From Parafrankia sp041008525 (GTDB lineage: Bacteria > Actinomycetota > Actinomycetes > Frankiales > Frankiaceae), in contig NZ_JBFLUG010000013.1 in NCBI RefSeq assembly GCF_041008525.1, positions 1 through 64,000 on the forward strand: a stretch of DNA of 64,000 nt. Direction: 5' to 3'. Positions within the stretch are counted from its first letter, which is position 1; every line of letters begins with the position of its first letter. A program made the translations under genes and the position numbers. Positions 35,265 through 43,679 of this stretch are shown here, one piece after another. The notes beneath the pieces are model-generated. The model had not been told where the DNA came from. It did not search any database and saw only the letters and a list, made by a program, of their open reading frames with translations.

Positions 35265-36400
35265 GGTCGGCCGCCGCCGTCATGGCCGGTCGCCCTCGGG
35301 GCGGTGCCGGCAGGTGCCAACCGTCGGAACTGGAAGTAGGCCGCGCAGGCGCCCTCGGTGGAGACCATGGTCGCGCCCAGCGGCGTCCGCGGGGTGCACC
35401 GGCCGCCGAAGGCAGGGCACTGCGGCGGCTTGATCACCCCGCGCAGGACGTCCCCGCTGCGGCACTCCGGTGACTCCTCGGCGGTGAGCCCGGTGACGTC
35501 GAAGCGGATCGCGGCGTCGAACTCCGCGTACTCGTCGGCGAGCCGCCAGCCCGAGTCCGGGATCACGCCGATGCCCCGCCAGGCCCGGTCACACACCGTG
35601 AAGACGCTGTCCAGGGTGCGCCGCGCCACCGGGTTGCCCTCGGGGCGCACAGCCCGCGGGTAGGCGTTCTCGAGCTCGGCCCGCCCGTCCTCCAGCTGCT
35701 GGACGGCGGCGCGCACCCCGTCCAGCAGGTCCAGCGGCTCGAAGCCGGTGACGACGATCGGCACCCGGTGTGCCGCCACCAGCGGTTCGTACTGCGTGGT
35801 GCCCATGACCGTGCACACGTGCCCGGCCGCGAGGAAGGCGCTGACCCGGTTGTCGGGGGCGGTGAGCACCGCGGCCATCGCGGGCGGTACCAGCACATGG
35901 CTGACGAGCATGGAGAAGTTGCGCAGCCCGCGGTCCCGGGCGGCCACCAGGGCCATCGCGTTGGCGGGGGCGGTCGTCTCGAAACCGATGCCCAGGAAGA
36001 CGACCTGGCAGTGCGGGTTCTCCGCGGCGATGCGGACGGCGTCCAGCGGCGAGTAGACCACCCGGACGTCCCCGCCGCGCGCGCGGACCGTGAACAGGTC
36101 CGTGGCGCTGCCGGGCACGCGCAGCATGTCCCCGAAGGAGCAGAGGATCACCCCGGGCCGGGACGCGATCTCCAGCGCCCGGTCGATGGTCTCCAGCGGC
36201 GTCACGCACACCGGGCAGCCGGGGCCGTGCACGAACTCGACCTGGTCGGCGAGGAGCTGGTCGATGCCGTTCCGGATGATCGAATGAGTCTGCCCACCAC
36301 AGACCTCCATGATCGTCCAGCGGCGGGTCGCGGCGGCGGCGATCGCGCCCACCAGCCGGGCCGCCAGCTCGGGATCACGGAACTCCCGCAGGTACCTCAT
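35261..36400 (-). CDS. hypD: HypD, hydrogenase maturation iron-sulfur protein
   Basis: A 379-residue protein with the full HypD cysteine set: MEVCGGQTHSIIRNGI, FVHGPGCPVCVTPLE, and the C-terminal [4Fe-4S] region with CRSGDVLRGVIKPPQCPAFG, RCTP and EGACAAYF. HypD with HypC scaffolds assembly of the Fe(CN)2CO group of [NiFe]-hydrogenase. Its ATG overlaps the hypF stop as ATGA, so translation is coupled. hypC, its usual partner, is not in this operon or window. Confidence 0.96.
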   Translation of the reverse strand: MRYLREFRDPELAARLVGAIAAAATRRWTIMEVCGGQTHSIIRNGIDQLLADQVEFVHGPGCPVCVTPLETIDRALEIASRPGVILCSFGDMLRVPGSATDLFTVRARGGDVRVVYSPLDAVRIAAENPHCQVVFLGIGFETTAPANAMALVAARDRGLRNFSMLVSHVLVPPAMAAVLTAPDNRVSAFLAAGHVCTVMGTTQYEPLVAAHRVPIVVTGFEPLDLLDGVRAAVQQLEDGRAELENAYPRAVRPEGNPVARRTLDSVFTVCDRAWRGIGVIPDSGWRLADEYAEFDAAIRFDVTGLTAEESPECRSGDVLRGVIKPPQCPAFGGRCTPRTPLGATMVSTEGACAAYFQFRRLAPAGTAPRATGHDGGGRP

Positions 36401-39258
36401 CGGCCCCCACCCGCGTCCTCCCGGACGGTGGTGACGCGGCCGGGGCTCGCCAGGGACACGATCTCAGCTCCTCTCCGCGGGGGCTCTTCGTCGGCCGGTG
36501 TCGGTCGGCTCAGTCCCTCGGGCGGTGGTGCGCCCGCCAGGTCGGGCGGCGGTTGGCTCAGCGCGGCGATCGCCGCCTGGCCCAGTGCGAGCCCACCGTC
36601 ACCCGGCGGGACGACGCGGTGGGTCAGCACCTCGAACCCGGCCGCGGTCAGCCGGTCGCGGCAGGCGCGCAGCAGGACGACGTTCGCGAACACCCCGCCG
36701 GTCAGCCCGACCGCCTCGACGCCGTGCCGGTCACGCGCCGCGCGCGCGACCTCGACCACCGCCTCCGCGACGGCCAGATGGAAGGCGTGGGCCAGCAGCC
36801 GCGCCGGCGTTCCGGCGCGCAGGCCCGCGACCAGTCCGGTGATCACCGGAGCCGCGTCGAGCACACAGGAGGCCACGCGACCGCCCTCTCCGCCGTCTCC
36901 GCCGGCCTCGCCGCCGACATCCACGCCAACTCCGAAGGTCAGGCGTGGGACGGCCCGCGTGGGCAGGGTGGGCGGCGTGGGCAGGGTGGGCGCGTTGTCC
37001 GGGTCCGGCGCGAGGACGTCCGCGGCGAGGGCTTCCAGCTCGGCGGCGGCCTGCGCTTCGAAGGTGCTGCGCTGCCGCACGCCGAGCAGGGAGGCCACCG
37101 CGTCGAACAGACGTCCCATGCTGCCGCAGGGCACGCTGGAGAGGTTCCGTTCCACGAGCACCCGCAGGACGTCCAGCTCGGTCGGGGAACAGGCGCCCAC
37201 CGGCGGCAGATCGTCTGCCCAGGGCAGGCCGGCGGCGGCGAGATGGGCCAGCGCGCTGCGGTACGGGTTGCGGGCCGCCGCGTCACCGCCGGGCAGCGTG
37301 ACGGGGCGCAGCCACGCGAACCGCTCGGCGCGGGTCACCTCCGGGCCGACCAGGAGGCCCTCACAGCCCCAGATGGTCCCGTCGAGACCGAAGCCCGTCC
37401 CGTCGAACGCCAGCCCGAGCACCGGCGCTCCCACCCGGCGACCCTCGCCAACAGAGCCGGCTGGGCTAGCAGAGCCGGCAGGACCGAGGCGCCCGTGTTC
37501 GGCCAGCAGTGCGGCGACGTGCGCATGGTGATGCTGGATCTCCCGGGTCGGCACCGGCACCGGCGTCTCCGGGCCCGCGGGCGTTGCGGTCGCCGCGCCG
37601 TCGGCCGGCTGGCGTGTCGCCCAGGCACGGGTCAGGTAGCCGGGGTGCCGGTCGGCGGCGATCATCGACGGGGCGACACCGTGCAGGTGGGCCATCCGCG
37701 CGCAGGACTGTTCGAACAGCCGCAGCGCGTCCAGCCCGGCGATGTCACCGAGATACTGGGAGACGATCGCGTGCCGTCCGGTCGTGAGGCAGATCGTCGA
37801 CTTGCCGTCGCCGCCCACCGCGAGCACCGGCTGGACGGCGCGGCCGAGGTCGACCACCTGTGGCGCGTACCCGCGGGAGCGCCGCAGCGGCAGCACCCGC
37901 TCGCCGTCCCAGCGCTCCACCGAGTCGTCGCACGGGGCGACGATCGGCCGGTCGTGGGTCAGGTAGGCGTCGGCGATGCCGGCCAGCCGGGTGTGCGCCT
38001 GGGCGTCGTCGACGCAGATCGGCTCCCCGGAACGGTTGCCGCTGGTCATCACCAGCGCCTGTGGCGGCTGTGGCATGCCGGGCCCCGGCACCGGCATGAA
38101 CAGCAGGTGGTGCACCGGGGTGTAGGCGAGCAGCAGACCGACGAGCGGACTTCCCGGTGCCACCAGCGCCGACAGGGATGATCCGGCGCGGCGGCGCCGG
38201 GCCAGGACGATCGGCGCGGCGGCGGAGGCGAGCAGGTCCCGCTCGGGCGCGGACAGGTCGGCGATCAGCGCGGCGGCCGCCACGTCCCGCACCATCACCG
38301 CGAGCGGCCTGTCGGGACGTCCCTTGCGGGCCCGCAGCAGCGCGACCGCCGCGTCGTCGGCGGCGTCGCAGGCCAGGTGGTAGCCGCCGATGCCCTTGAT
38401 CGCGACGATCTGGCCGGCGGCCAGCGCCCGCTGTGCCGCCGCGAGCGCGGCGTCAGCGCCGTCAGTGCCATCCGCGCCGTCAGCGCCGTCCGTGCCGCCC
38501 ACGCCGGGCTCGCCACCCACGCCGGGCTCGCCGTCGGCGTTGGCCGGGTGGAACCGCAGGCTCGGGCCGCAGGACGGGCAGCAGATCGGCTCGGCGTGGA
38601 AGCGGCGGTCCGCCGGATCGGTGTACTCGTCGGCGCACCGCGGGCACATCGGGAAACCTGCCATCGAGGTCGCCGCGCGGTCGTACGGCAGGCTCTCGAT
38701 GATCGTGAAACGCGGGCCGCAGTTCGTGCAGGTGATGAACGGATGCCGATAGCGGCGGTCGGCGGGGTCGGTCAGCTCCCGCCGGCAGTCGGCGCAGACC
38801 GCGACGTCGGGCGGGACCATCGTGCGCGGCCCCGCCGCCGACGGGCCGGTCGCGCTCTCGACGATGCGGAACGCCGTCGTGTCCGTCGGTGCCGCTGCGG
38901 CCGCCCGCTGCGCGGAAGCCGCCGAGGCCTCCGACGTCGCCAGGGTCAGCGGGCTCGGCGGGGCCGCCGGGACCCGGCCGCTGCGACGGGCCGGTGCGGC
39001 GGAGGCGATCTCGGTCACCGTGATCCGCTCGACGCGCGCCAGGGGCGGCGCCGGCGCCGCGAGCAGCCGCAGGAACTCGGCGACGTCCGGGTCGGCTCCC
39101 TCGACCTCGGCGACGACCGAGCTGGCGTCGTTACGGACGAAACCGGCCAGCCCGAGCCCGGCGGCGAGCCGGTAGACGTGCGGACGGAATCCGACGCCCT
39201 GCACCACGCCCTCGATCGTCACCTGCCGCCGGACCCGGGGAGCGCTGCCGGACGTCAC
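36397..39258 (-). CDS. hypF: HypF, hydrogenase maturation carbamoyltransferase
   Basis: A 953-residue protein; family members are usually 750-820, the excess being Ala/Gly/Asp inserts. In order: acylphosphatase domain (IEGVVQGVGFRPHVYRLA), two zinc-finger pairs (CADCRREL...CTNCGPRF and CPRCADEY...CCPSCGP), a YrdC-like domain (IVAIKGIGGYHLACDA), and a Kae1-like domain with IQHHHAHVAALLAEHG and VPCGSMGRLFDAVASLLGV. It makes carbamoyl-adenylate from carbamoyl phosphate and passes it to HypE. A short tandem-repeat linker (GEPGVGG twice, then GADG/GTDG units) lies between the fingers and YrdC. The GTG start lies 52 nt after the TPR-like gene. Confidence 0.95.
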   Translation of the reverse strand: MTSGSAPRVRRQVTIEGVVQGVGFRPHVYRLAAGLGLAGFVRNDASSVVAEVEGADPDVAEFLRLLAAPAPPLARVERITVTEIASAAPARRSGRVPAAPPSPLTLATSEASAASAQRAAAAAPTDTTAFRIVESATGPSAAGPRTMVPPDVAVCADCRRELTDPADRRYRHPFITCTNCGPRFTIIESLPYDRAATSMAGFPMCPRCADEYTDPADRRFHAEPICCPSCGPSLRFHPANADGEPGVGGEPGVGGTDGADGADGTDGADAALAAAQRALAAGQIVAIKGIGGYHLACDAADDAAVALLRARKGRPDRPLAVMVRDVAAAALIADLSAPERDLLASAAAPIVLARRRRAGSSLSALVAPGSPLVGLLLAYTPVHHLLFMPVPGPGMPQPPQALVMTSGNRSGEPICVDDAQAHTRLAGIADAYLTHDRPIVAPCDDSVERWDGERVLPLRRSRGYAPQVVDLGRAVQPVLAVGGDGKSTICLTTGRHAIVSQYLGDIAGLDALRLFEQSCARMAHLHGVAPSMIAADRHPGYLTRAWATRQPADGAATATPAGPETPVPVPTREIQHHHAHVAALLAEHGRLGPAGSASPAGSVGEGRRVGAPVLGLAFDGTGFGLDGTIWGCEGLLVGPEVTRAERFAWLRPVTLPGGDAAARNPYRSALAHLAAAGLPWADDLPPVGACSPTELDVLRVLVERNLSSVPCGSMGRLFDAVASLLGVRQRSTFEAQAAAELEALAADVLAPDPDNAPTLPTPPTLPTRAVPRLTFGVGVDVGGEAGGDGGEGGRVASCVLDAAPVITGLVAGLRAGTPARLLAHAFHLAVAEAVVEVARAARDRHGVEAVGLTGGVFANVVLLRACRDRLTAAGFEVLTHRVVPPGDGGLALGQAAIAALSQPPPDLAGAPPPEGLSRPTPADEEPPRRGAEIVSLASPGRVTTVREDAGGGR

Positions 39259-39310
39259 GCGCGCCGCCCGTGCCCGGCCCGACGGGTGCCGGCGGTCGCC
39301 GGCTGCCCCG

Positions 39311-40603
39311 TCACGTGGAGCCGGTCAGCGCGCGGTGGCGGGCGATCTCGTCGAGCACGGCGCGCACGGCCGCCACCGAGTCGTCGTCCCCACTGTTCTC
39401 GAAGATCGAACAGGCCTCCTGCAGTACCGCGGCGGCCTGCGGCAGGGCGCCCAGCTGCGCGAGCGCGTTGCCCTGGCTGGCCAGGACCCGGGCGTAGCTG
39501 ACCGGGCTGTCCAGGCCCACCCGGGTCGCGATGATCTCCTGGTAGCGGCCGGCGGCCTCCACCAGGTTGTCCCGCCGGTGCGCGGACGGCGCGTGGACCA
39601 GCGCGTTCGCCAGGTTCAGCTGCGTGCTGGACCACTCCGACGGATGCGTCTCACGGGTGTAGACCGTGAGCGCGGTGCGCAGGCCCTGCATGGCCACGCC
39701 GATCCGCAGCTGGTCGGAGGCGGAGTTCATCGGCATCGCCAGGTAGGCGGCGGCAAGACTGACCTGGGCGGAGGCGAACAGCTCCGGCGCGGTGTCGATG
39801 GTGATCAGGCGCAGTGCCGCCAGGTAGTTCTCGGCGGCGGTGCGCAGCCCGGCCAGGTCGTCGCCGGCGAGCTCGTGGTGCACCGAGCCGAGGGTGAGGT
39901 GCAGCTCGGCCCGTCCGGCGGCCAGGTCGGTGGAGGCGAGGGCGGCCAGCGCCGTGGTGAGGTCGGTGACGACGGCGAAGGTGGGGCCCTCGGCATCGCG
40001 GCGCAGCCCGGCGGCGGTCGCCATCAGCTGGGCGGCCAGGCCGGGGGCCGACTCCGCTGCCGCGCCGATGCCCTGGGCGAGTGCCCGCCCGGCGTCACCG
40101 ATGCGGCCGGCCGCCATCGCGTGCGCGGCCTGCGCGGAGCACACCAGCGCCGCGATCTCCCCGGTCGCGTCACCCGGGGCGGGCGGCTCGCGCCGCTCGC
40201 CGGTGGCGAAGCGCACGACGTCCACCAGCACGCCGAGCTCCGCGCCGAGGTCCGCGCGCAGTGCCACGAGCTGCTGCGCCGGGGTGCCCGCGGGGTCCAG
40301 CACGAACCGGTTGTAGCGGGTGACCACGTCGTCGCCCTGCAGGCGCTCGGCGGCGCCGGCGACGTCCCCCCGGTAGGCGAGCTCGATCGCGGCCAGCTCC
40401 GGCGGCCACGCGGTCGGGAGCATCCCCGCCGCGAGGGAACGGCGGACGGTCGCCGTCTCCTCCCCGCCGGGCACCAGCAGGAAGCCCGCGGGCAGGGGGA
40501 ACACACCGACCGGCTGCGGGCGCGTGCCCGGCGTGCCCGGCGGGCCCGGGGCGCCCAGCGGGCCCGGGGCGGTCTCGGCGGGGGCAGGGTTGTCTGTGGC
40601 CAT
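39311..40603 (-). CDS. TPR-like helical protein, first gene of the hyp operon
   Basis: A 430-residue protein from an ATG with GGGTGA 5 nt upstream. After a Pro/Gly-rich leader and a PLPAGFLLVPGGEETATVRRSLAAG block, the rest is repeated helix pairs of TPR type (LVEAAGRYQEIIATR..., SYARVLASQGNALAQLGALPQAAAVLQEACSIFENSG). No catalytic motif is seen. Its stop is 52 nt from hypF on the same strand, and I recall TPR genes accompanying some actinobacterial uptake-hydrogenase clusters, so a role in hydrogenase assembly is a reasonable inference. A perfect hairpin lies 26 nt upstream of the start. Confidence 0.72.
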   Translation of the reverse strand: MATDNPAPAETAPGPLGAPGPPGTPGTRPQPVGVFPLPAGFLLVPGGEETATVRRSLAAGMLPTAWPPELAAIELAYRGDVAGAAERLQGDDVVTRYNRFVLDPAGTPAQQLVALRADLGAELGVLVDVVRFATGERREPPAPGDATGEIAALVCSAQAAHAMAAGRIGDAGRALAQGIGAAAESAPGLAAQLMATAAGLRRDAEGPTFAVVTDLTTALAALASTDLAAGRAELHLTLGSVHHELAGDDLAGLRTAAENYLAALRLITIDTAPELFASAQVSLAAAYLAMPMNSASDQLRIGVAMQGLRTALTVYTRETHPSEWSSTQLNLANALVHAPSAHRRDNLVEAAGRYQEIIATRVGLDSPVSYARVLASQGNALAQLGALPQAAAVLQEACSIFENSGDDDSVAAVRAVLDEIARHRALTGST

Positions 40604-41012
40604 CTGTGTCACCCGTCGTGTTCGGTCGGGTGCCCCTGGGGGCACCGGCTGGGCGGGAGGGAACGTGGACGTGTTCGCGTCACAGGGCCGCGCGGCGCCT
40701 GCCCACGATCCGGCGAGCCCCTTCGTCAGGTGCAGCGTTCCCGGGTGCCCGGGCAGCCTCCGACGCGGCGTCCGGCGGGCCCGCCGCAGGAGCCTTCGGC
40801 AGGAAACGCTATGTGCCAGGGGGCCGGCCGCCGATCGACAGTGGGCAGACGCTGCCACCAACGCGCCAGCGGATGTGTCACCGCCGTCACCCCCGCGGCG
40901 GCGGACAAAGGTTTGACGGGCCCGATCGGGGCACACAAGGGGCACAGCCGGCCGCACCGCGCGAATCCGACACCACGCGAGTCCGAGAATCCCTGCCCAC
41001 CAGGAGGAAACG
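40604..41012. other. Divergent region upstream of the hyp operon
   Basis: About 410 nt between the TPR-like gene (minus) and the DUF4236-like gene (plus). It holds a perfect 8-bp-stem hairpin at 40629-40646 (GGTGCCCC, TG, GGGGCACC) that would lie in the 5' leader of the hyp operon, and the AGGAGG ribosome site of the plus-strand gene at its far end. No gene is recognised. Confidence 0.5.
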
Positions 41013-41231
41013 ATGGGTCTGCGCTACACGAACCGGTCCAAGGCCGGGCCGCTGCGGTTCAACATGGGCGCCCAGGGCCTGTCCTCGGTCAGCATGAAGG
41101 CGGGTCCGTTCACCTGGCGCCTGTGGTCCCGCCGGCAGCGGGCCGGGATGTCATCGGTCGATCTGCCCGGTCACTGGTCGTGGCGGCCGTCCGCCCGCCG
41201 TCGCTCGCGGAGCACCTCGCGGGATTCCTGA
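41013..41231 (+). CDS. Small DUF4236-like protein
   Basis: A 72-residue protein with a near-ideal ribosome site (AGGAGG) 5 nt before its ATG. It begins MGLRYTNRSKAGPLRFNMGA then QGLSSVSMKAGPFTWRLWSR. The MGxRYxxxxKxGPLRxNxxxxG start is the pattern of DUF4236 and related small basic proteins. The C-terminus is Arg/Ser-rich. It overlaps the end of the LacI-type gene on the other strand by 61 nt. Function unknown. Confidence 0.6.
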   Translation: MGLRYTNRSKAGPLRFNMGAQGLSSVSMKAGPFTWRLWSRRQRAGMSSVDLPGHWSWRPSARRRSRSTSRDS

Positions 41232-42244
41232 GCCTCACCGCAGGACCTGCGGGCGACCAGCGACGGTTCGACGAGCACGGCGACCGTCTCGCCCGGGGAT
41301 TCGACGACGAGCTCGGCGGCTCGGCGGCCCATCCGGTAGGCGGGCTGGGTGATCACGGTGATGCCGAGCGCGGGCGCCCAGGCGAAGTCGTCCATCGTCA
41401 GGAAGGCGATGTCGCCGGGCATGGCGAGCCCTCGGGCAGTCAGCGCGGTGTGGGCGGCCACGGTCAGCCGGCCGGCGGTGCACGCAATCGCGTCCAGTGG
41501 CCTCCCCTGGTCCCGAGCACGCCCGAGGAGCAGGCCCACCGCCCGGTCGACCTCCGTCACGCTCTGCGCAACGGTCACCGCCGACTCGGGCAGGGGTAGC
41601 CCGAGGCCGGTGAGGGCGTTACGCAGCCCCGCGAGGCGCCCCAGCTGGGAGGAGCGGTCACCGGAGGTCACGACCCCGACGGATGACCGCCCGCACGCGG
41701 CCAGATGCGTGGCCATCAGCCGGCCGGCCGCCACGTTGTCCAGGCTGATGGAGTGCAGGGCCGGCGGCGGACCCGGAACAACGCCCGCACCCGGAACAGC
41801 GCGCGCGACGATCACGCACGGAGTGCCGTTCTCGGCCAGCTGGCGGAGGCGGCCGTCGGTGCTCTCGTCGGTCGTCGCGATCAGCCCGCGCACCCGGTGT
41901 TCGTCCATCATCCCGACCAGCGCGGCCTCGTGGTCGTTCGGGCGGAACGTGCTGGTGAACATCACGAGGCTGTCGTGGGCGGCCGCGACGTCATCGATGC
42001 CGCGCATCAGGTCCAGGTAGAAGGGGCTGCTCAGGTCACGGACGACGACGCCGATCGTGCGGGAGCGCCCGGCGAAGATGCCTCTCGTGAGCGCGTTGGG
42101 GGTGTATCCGAGACGGGTCACCGTCTCCCACACCCGGGCGGCCGTCGGCGGGGTGACGGGCCCGCCGTTGAGCACCCGGGAGACCGTCGCCGTGGACACA
42201 CCCGCGTGCGCGGCGACGTCACCGATGGTCACCCGCTTCGTCAT
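41171..42244 (-). CDS. LacI-family transcriptional regulator
   Basis: A 357-residue repressor. The N-terminal helix-turn-helix and hinge read VTIGDVAAHAGVSTATVSRVLNGG, then the periplasmic-binding-type effector domain (TIGVVVRDLSSPFYLDLMRG, DAIACTAGRLTVAAHTALTARGLAMPGDIAFLTMDDF). The ATG has GGAGGAG 5 nt upstream. It lies 72 nt downstream of the amidohydrolase gene and may share its transcript. The probable target is the amidohydrolase/FAD-oxidoreductase operon, which has a LacI-type palindrome upstream (45038-45051). Effector unknown. Confidence 0.9.
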   Translation of the reverse strand: MTKRVTIGDVAAHAGVSTATVSRVLNGGPVTPPTAARVWETVTRLGYTPNALTRGIFAGRSRTIGVVVRDLSSPFYLDLMRGIDDVAAAHDSLVMFTSTFRPNDHEAALVGMMDEHRVRGLIATTDESTDGRLRQLAENGTPCVIVARAVPGAGVVPGPPPALHSISLDNVAAGRLMATHLAACGRSSVGVVTSGDRSSQLGRLAGLRNALTGLGLPLPESAVTVAQSVTEVDRAVGLLLGRARDQGRPLDAIACTAGRLTVAAHTALTARGLAMPGDIAFLTMDDFAWAPALGITVITQPAYRMGRRAAELVVESPGETVAVLVEPSLVARRSCGEAQESREVLRERRRADGRHDQ

Positions 42245-42316
42245 GTCTCCTCCGGTACCTTCCTCGGGGCCGCGTTCCTCGGGGCCGCACAGAGCTGCGT
42301 TCGTCAGGGCCTCTGG

Positions 42317-43669
42317 TCAGTCGGTGGCACGGCGGCCGTGACGGACGGCGATCTCGCCACCGATCAGGACGGTGTCCACCGCAGCCAGCCGCGCGGGATC
42401 CGTCACCACCAGGTCTGCGATCGCGCCCGGCACGACGCGGCCACGGCGGGACGCCAGCCCCGGGATGGCATCCGCGACGTTCGCGGTCGCCATGGCAATC
42501 GCGGCCGGCAGGCTCACGACACCCGCTGCGACGGAGCTGTCGATCGCCAGCAGGATCGGATCGTGGTGGCCGCCCGCGTAGTCGGTCGAGATCGTGTCGA
42601 CGAGCCCGGCGGAGAACAGCGCATAGAGCAGCTCGGGGCCGGTCGTGAGCCGCCTGGCGCCGAACGTGTCGAGGGTGGAGACGTCCACGATGACCCCCGC
42701 CTCCCTGAGCCGTTCCGCATGCTCGAGGGCTTCGCGCAGCTCGAAGCTGGAGTGGTTGGAGTGCCCGGCGATCATCGTGACATCGGTGGCCGCGAGGGAC
42801 ATGACCTGGGTCATCGACGCGGCCGCGTTGTGCACCGCCACCGGCACGCCCAGGGCGCGTGCCTGCTCGGCCGCCTCGCCGAGCCCGTGCAGTGCGACGT
42901 CGAACGCGGGCAGCACGATGGACGAGACAAGGTCTCGCACGTCCTCGACCGACAGCCGGCCGGTCAGCCCGGCGGCGGCCAGTGCCTGTTCGACGGCGTC
43001 CCGATCGAAGGCCGACACCGCGATGTGGCGGCCCAGGACGGCGATCTTCAGCCCGTTCGCCTGTCGCGGTGTGATCGTGACCCCGGTGCGTCGCGCGATT
43101 TCGGCCGGGATGTACAGATAGCTCGCCCCTCCCCCGCCGAGGGTGTGACCGGCCCCGATCTCACCGAGCGCGACGGCTCCCGCGCCGACGGCCTGGCGGG
43201 CGGTGAACCGGCGGTTGGCCTCGGTGAGACCGCCACCGTCCGCGATGGTGGCCGCCTCCAGGCAGGCGGGAGTGTTACAGCTGGCCAGCCGGACGTTGAC
43301 CGGATGAGCGCTGTCGGTCCGGGCGAGGTCGTCCGCGGTGACGAAGCCGTCCACGCAGAGCACCGTCGTCGTCCCCTCCAGCAGGTGCCGGTCGAGATTG
43401 GCCAGCACCTGCTCGGGAGCCAGGCCGACATGCCCACTCGGGAACAGCGGACCGTACGCGGTGCCGTGGGTGTGGTTGTTGATGAGACCGGGAATCGCCA
43501 GCATGCCCGCGCAGTCGAGGATCTCGTCGACCGTCTCGTACGACTCGGCGGGGCGCGACGGAACGATCTCTCGGATCACATCGCCGGCGATGACGATGTC
43601 GAGGCCGCGGCGCGGATCGCCGCCGCGGCCGTCGATCACGTCGGCGTTGTGCAGGACAACCATGGGCAT
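42317..43669 (-). CDS. Amidohydrolase-superfamily enzyme
   Basis: A 450-residue metal-dependent hydrolase. The N-terminal beta-sandwich and first metal motif are VVLHNADVIDGRGGDP and GLINNHTHGT (H66, H68). Later ligand candidates are GVPVAVHNAAAS, MIAGHSNHSS and the Asp in TISTDYAGGHHDP, ending in GRVVPGAIADLVVTDPARL as in imidazolonepropionase/enamidase-like members. The family opens cyclic amides or deaminates; the substrate is not evident, though an enamidase-like role is possible. The ATG follows GAGGCGG and lies 10 nt from the FAD-oxidoreductase stop, so both are in one operon, probably catabolic for an N-containing compound. Confidence 0.82.
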   Translation of the reverse strand: MPMVVLHNADVIDGRGGDPRRGLDIVIAGDVIREIVPSRPAESYETVDEILDCAGMLAIPGLINNHTHGTAYGPLFPSGHVGLAPEQVLANLDRHLLEGTTTVLCVDGFVTADDLARTDSAHPVNVRLASCNTPACLEAATIADGGGLTEANRRFTARQAVGAGAVALGEIGAGHTLGGGGASYLYIPAEIARRTGVTITPRQANGLKIAVLGRHIAVSAFDRDAVEQALAAAGLTGRLSVEDVRDLVSSIVLPAFDVALHGLGEAAEQARALGVPVAVHNAAASMTQVMSLAATDVTMIAGHSNHSSFELREALEHAERLREAGVIVDVSTLDTFGARRLTTGPELLYALFSAGLVDTISTDYAGGHHDPILLAIDSSVAAGVVSLPAAIAMATANVADAIPGLASRRGRVVPGAIADLVVTDPARLAAVDTVLIGGEIAVRHGRRATD

Positions 43670-43679
43670 CGCCGCCGCC

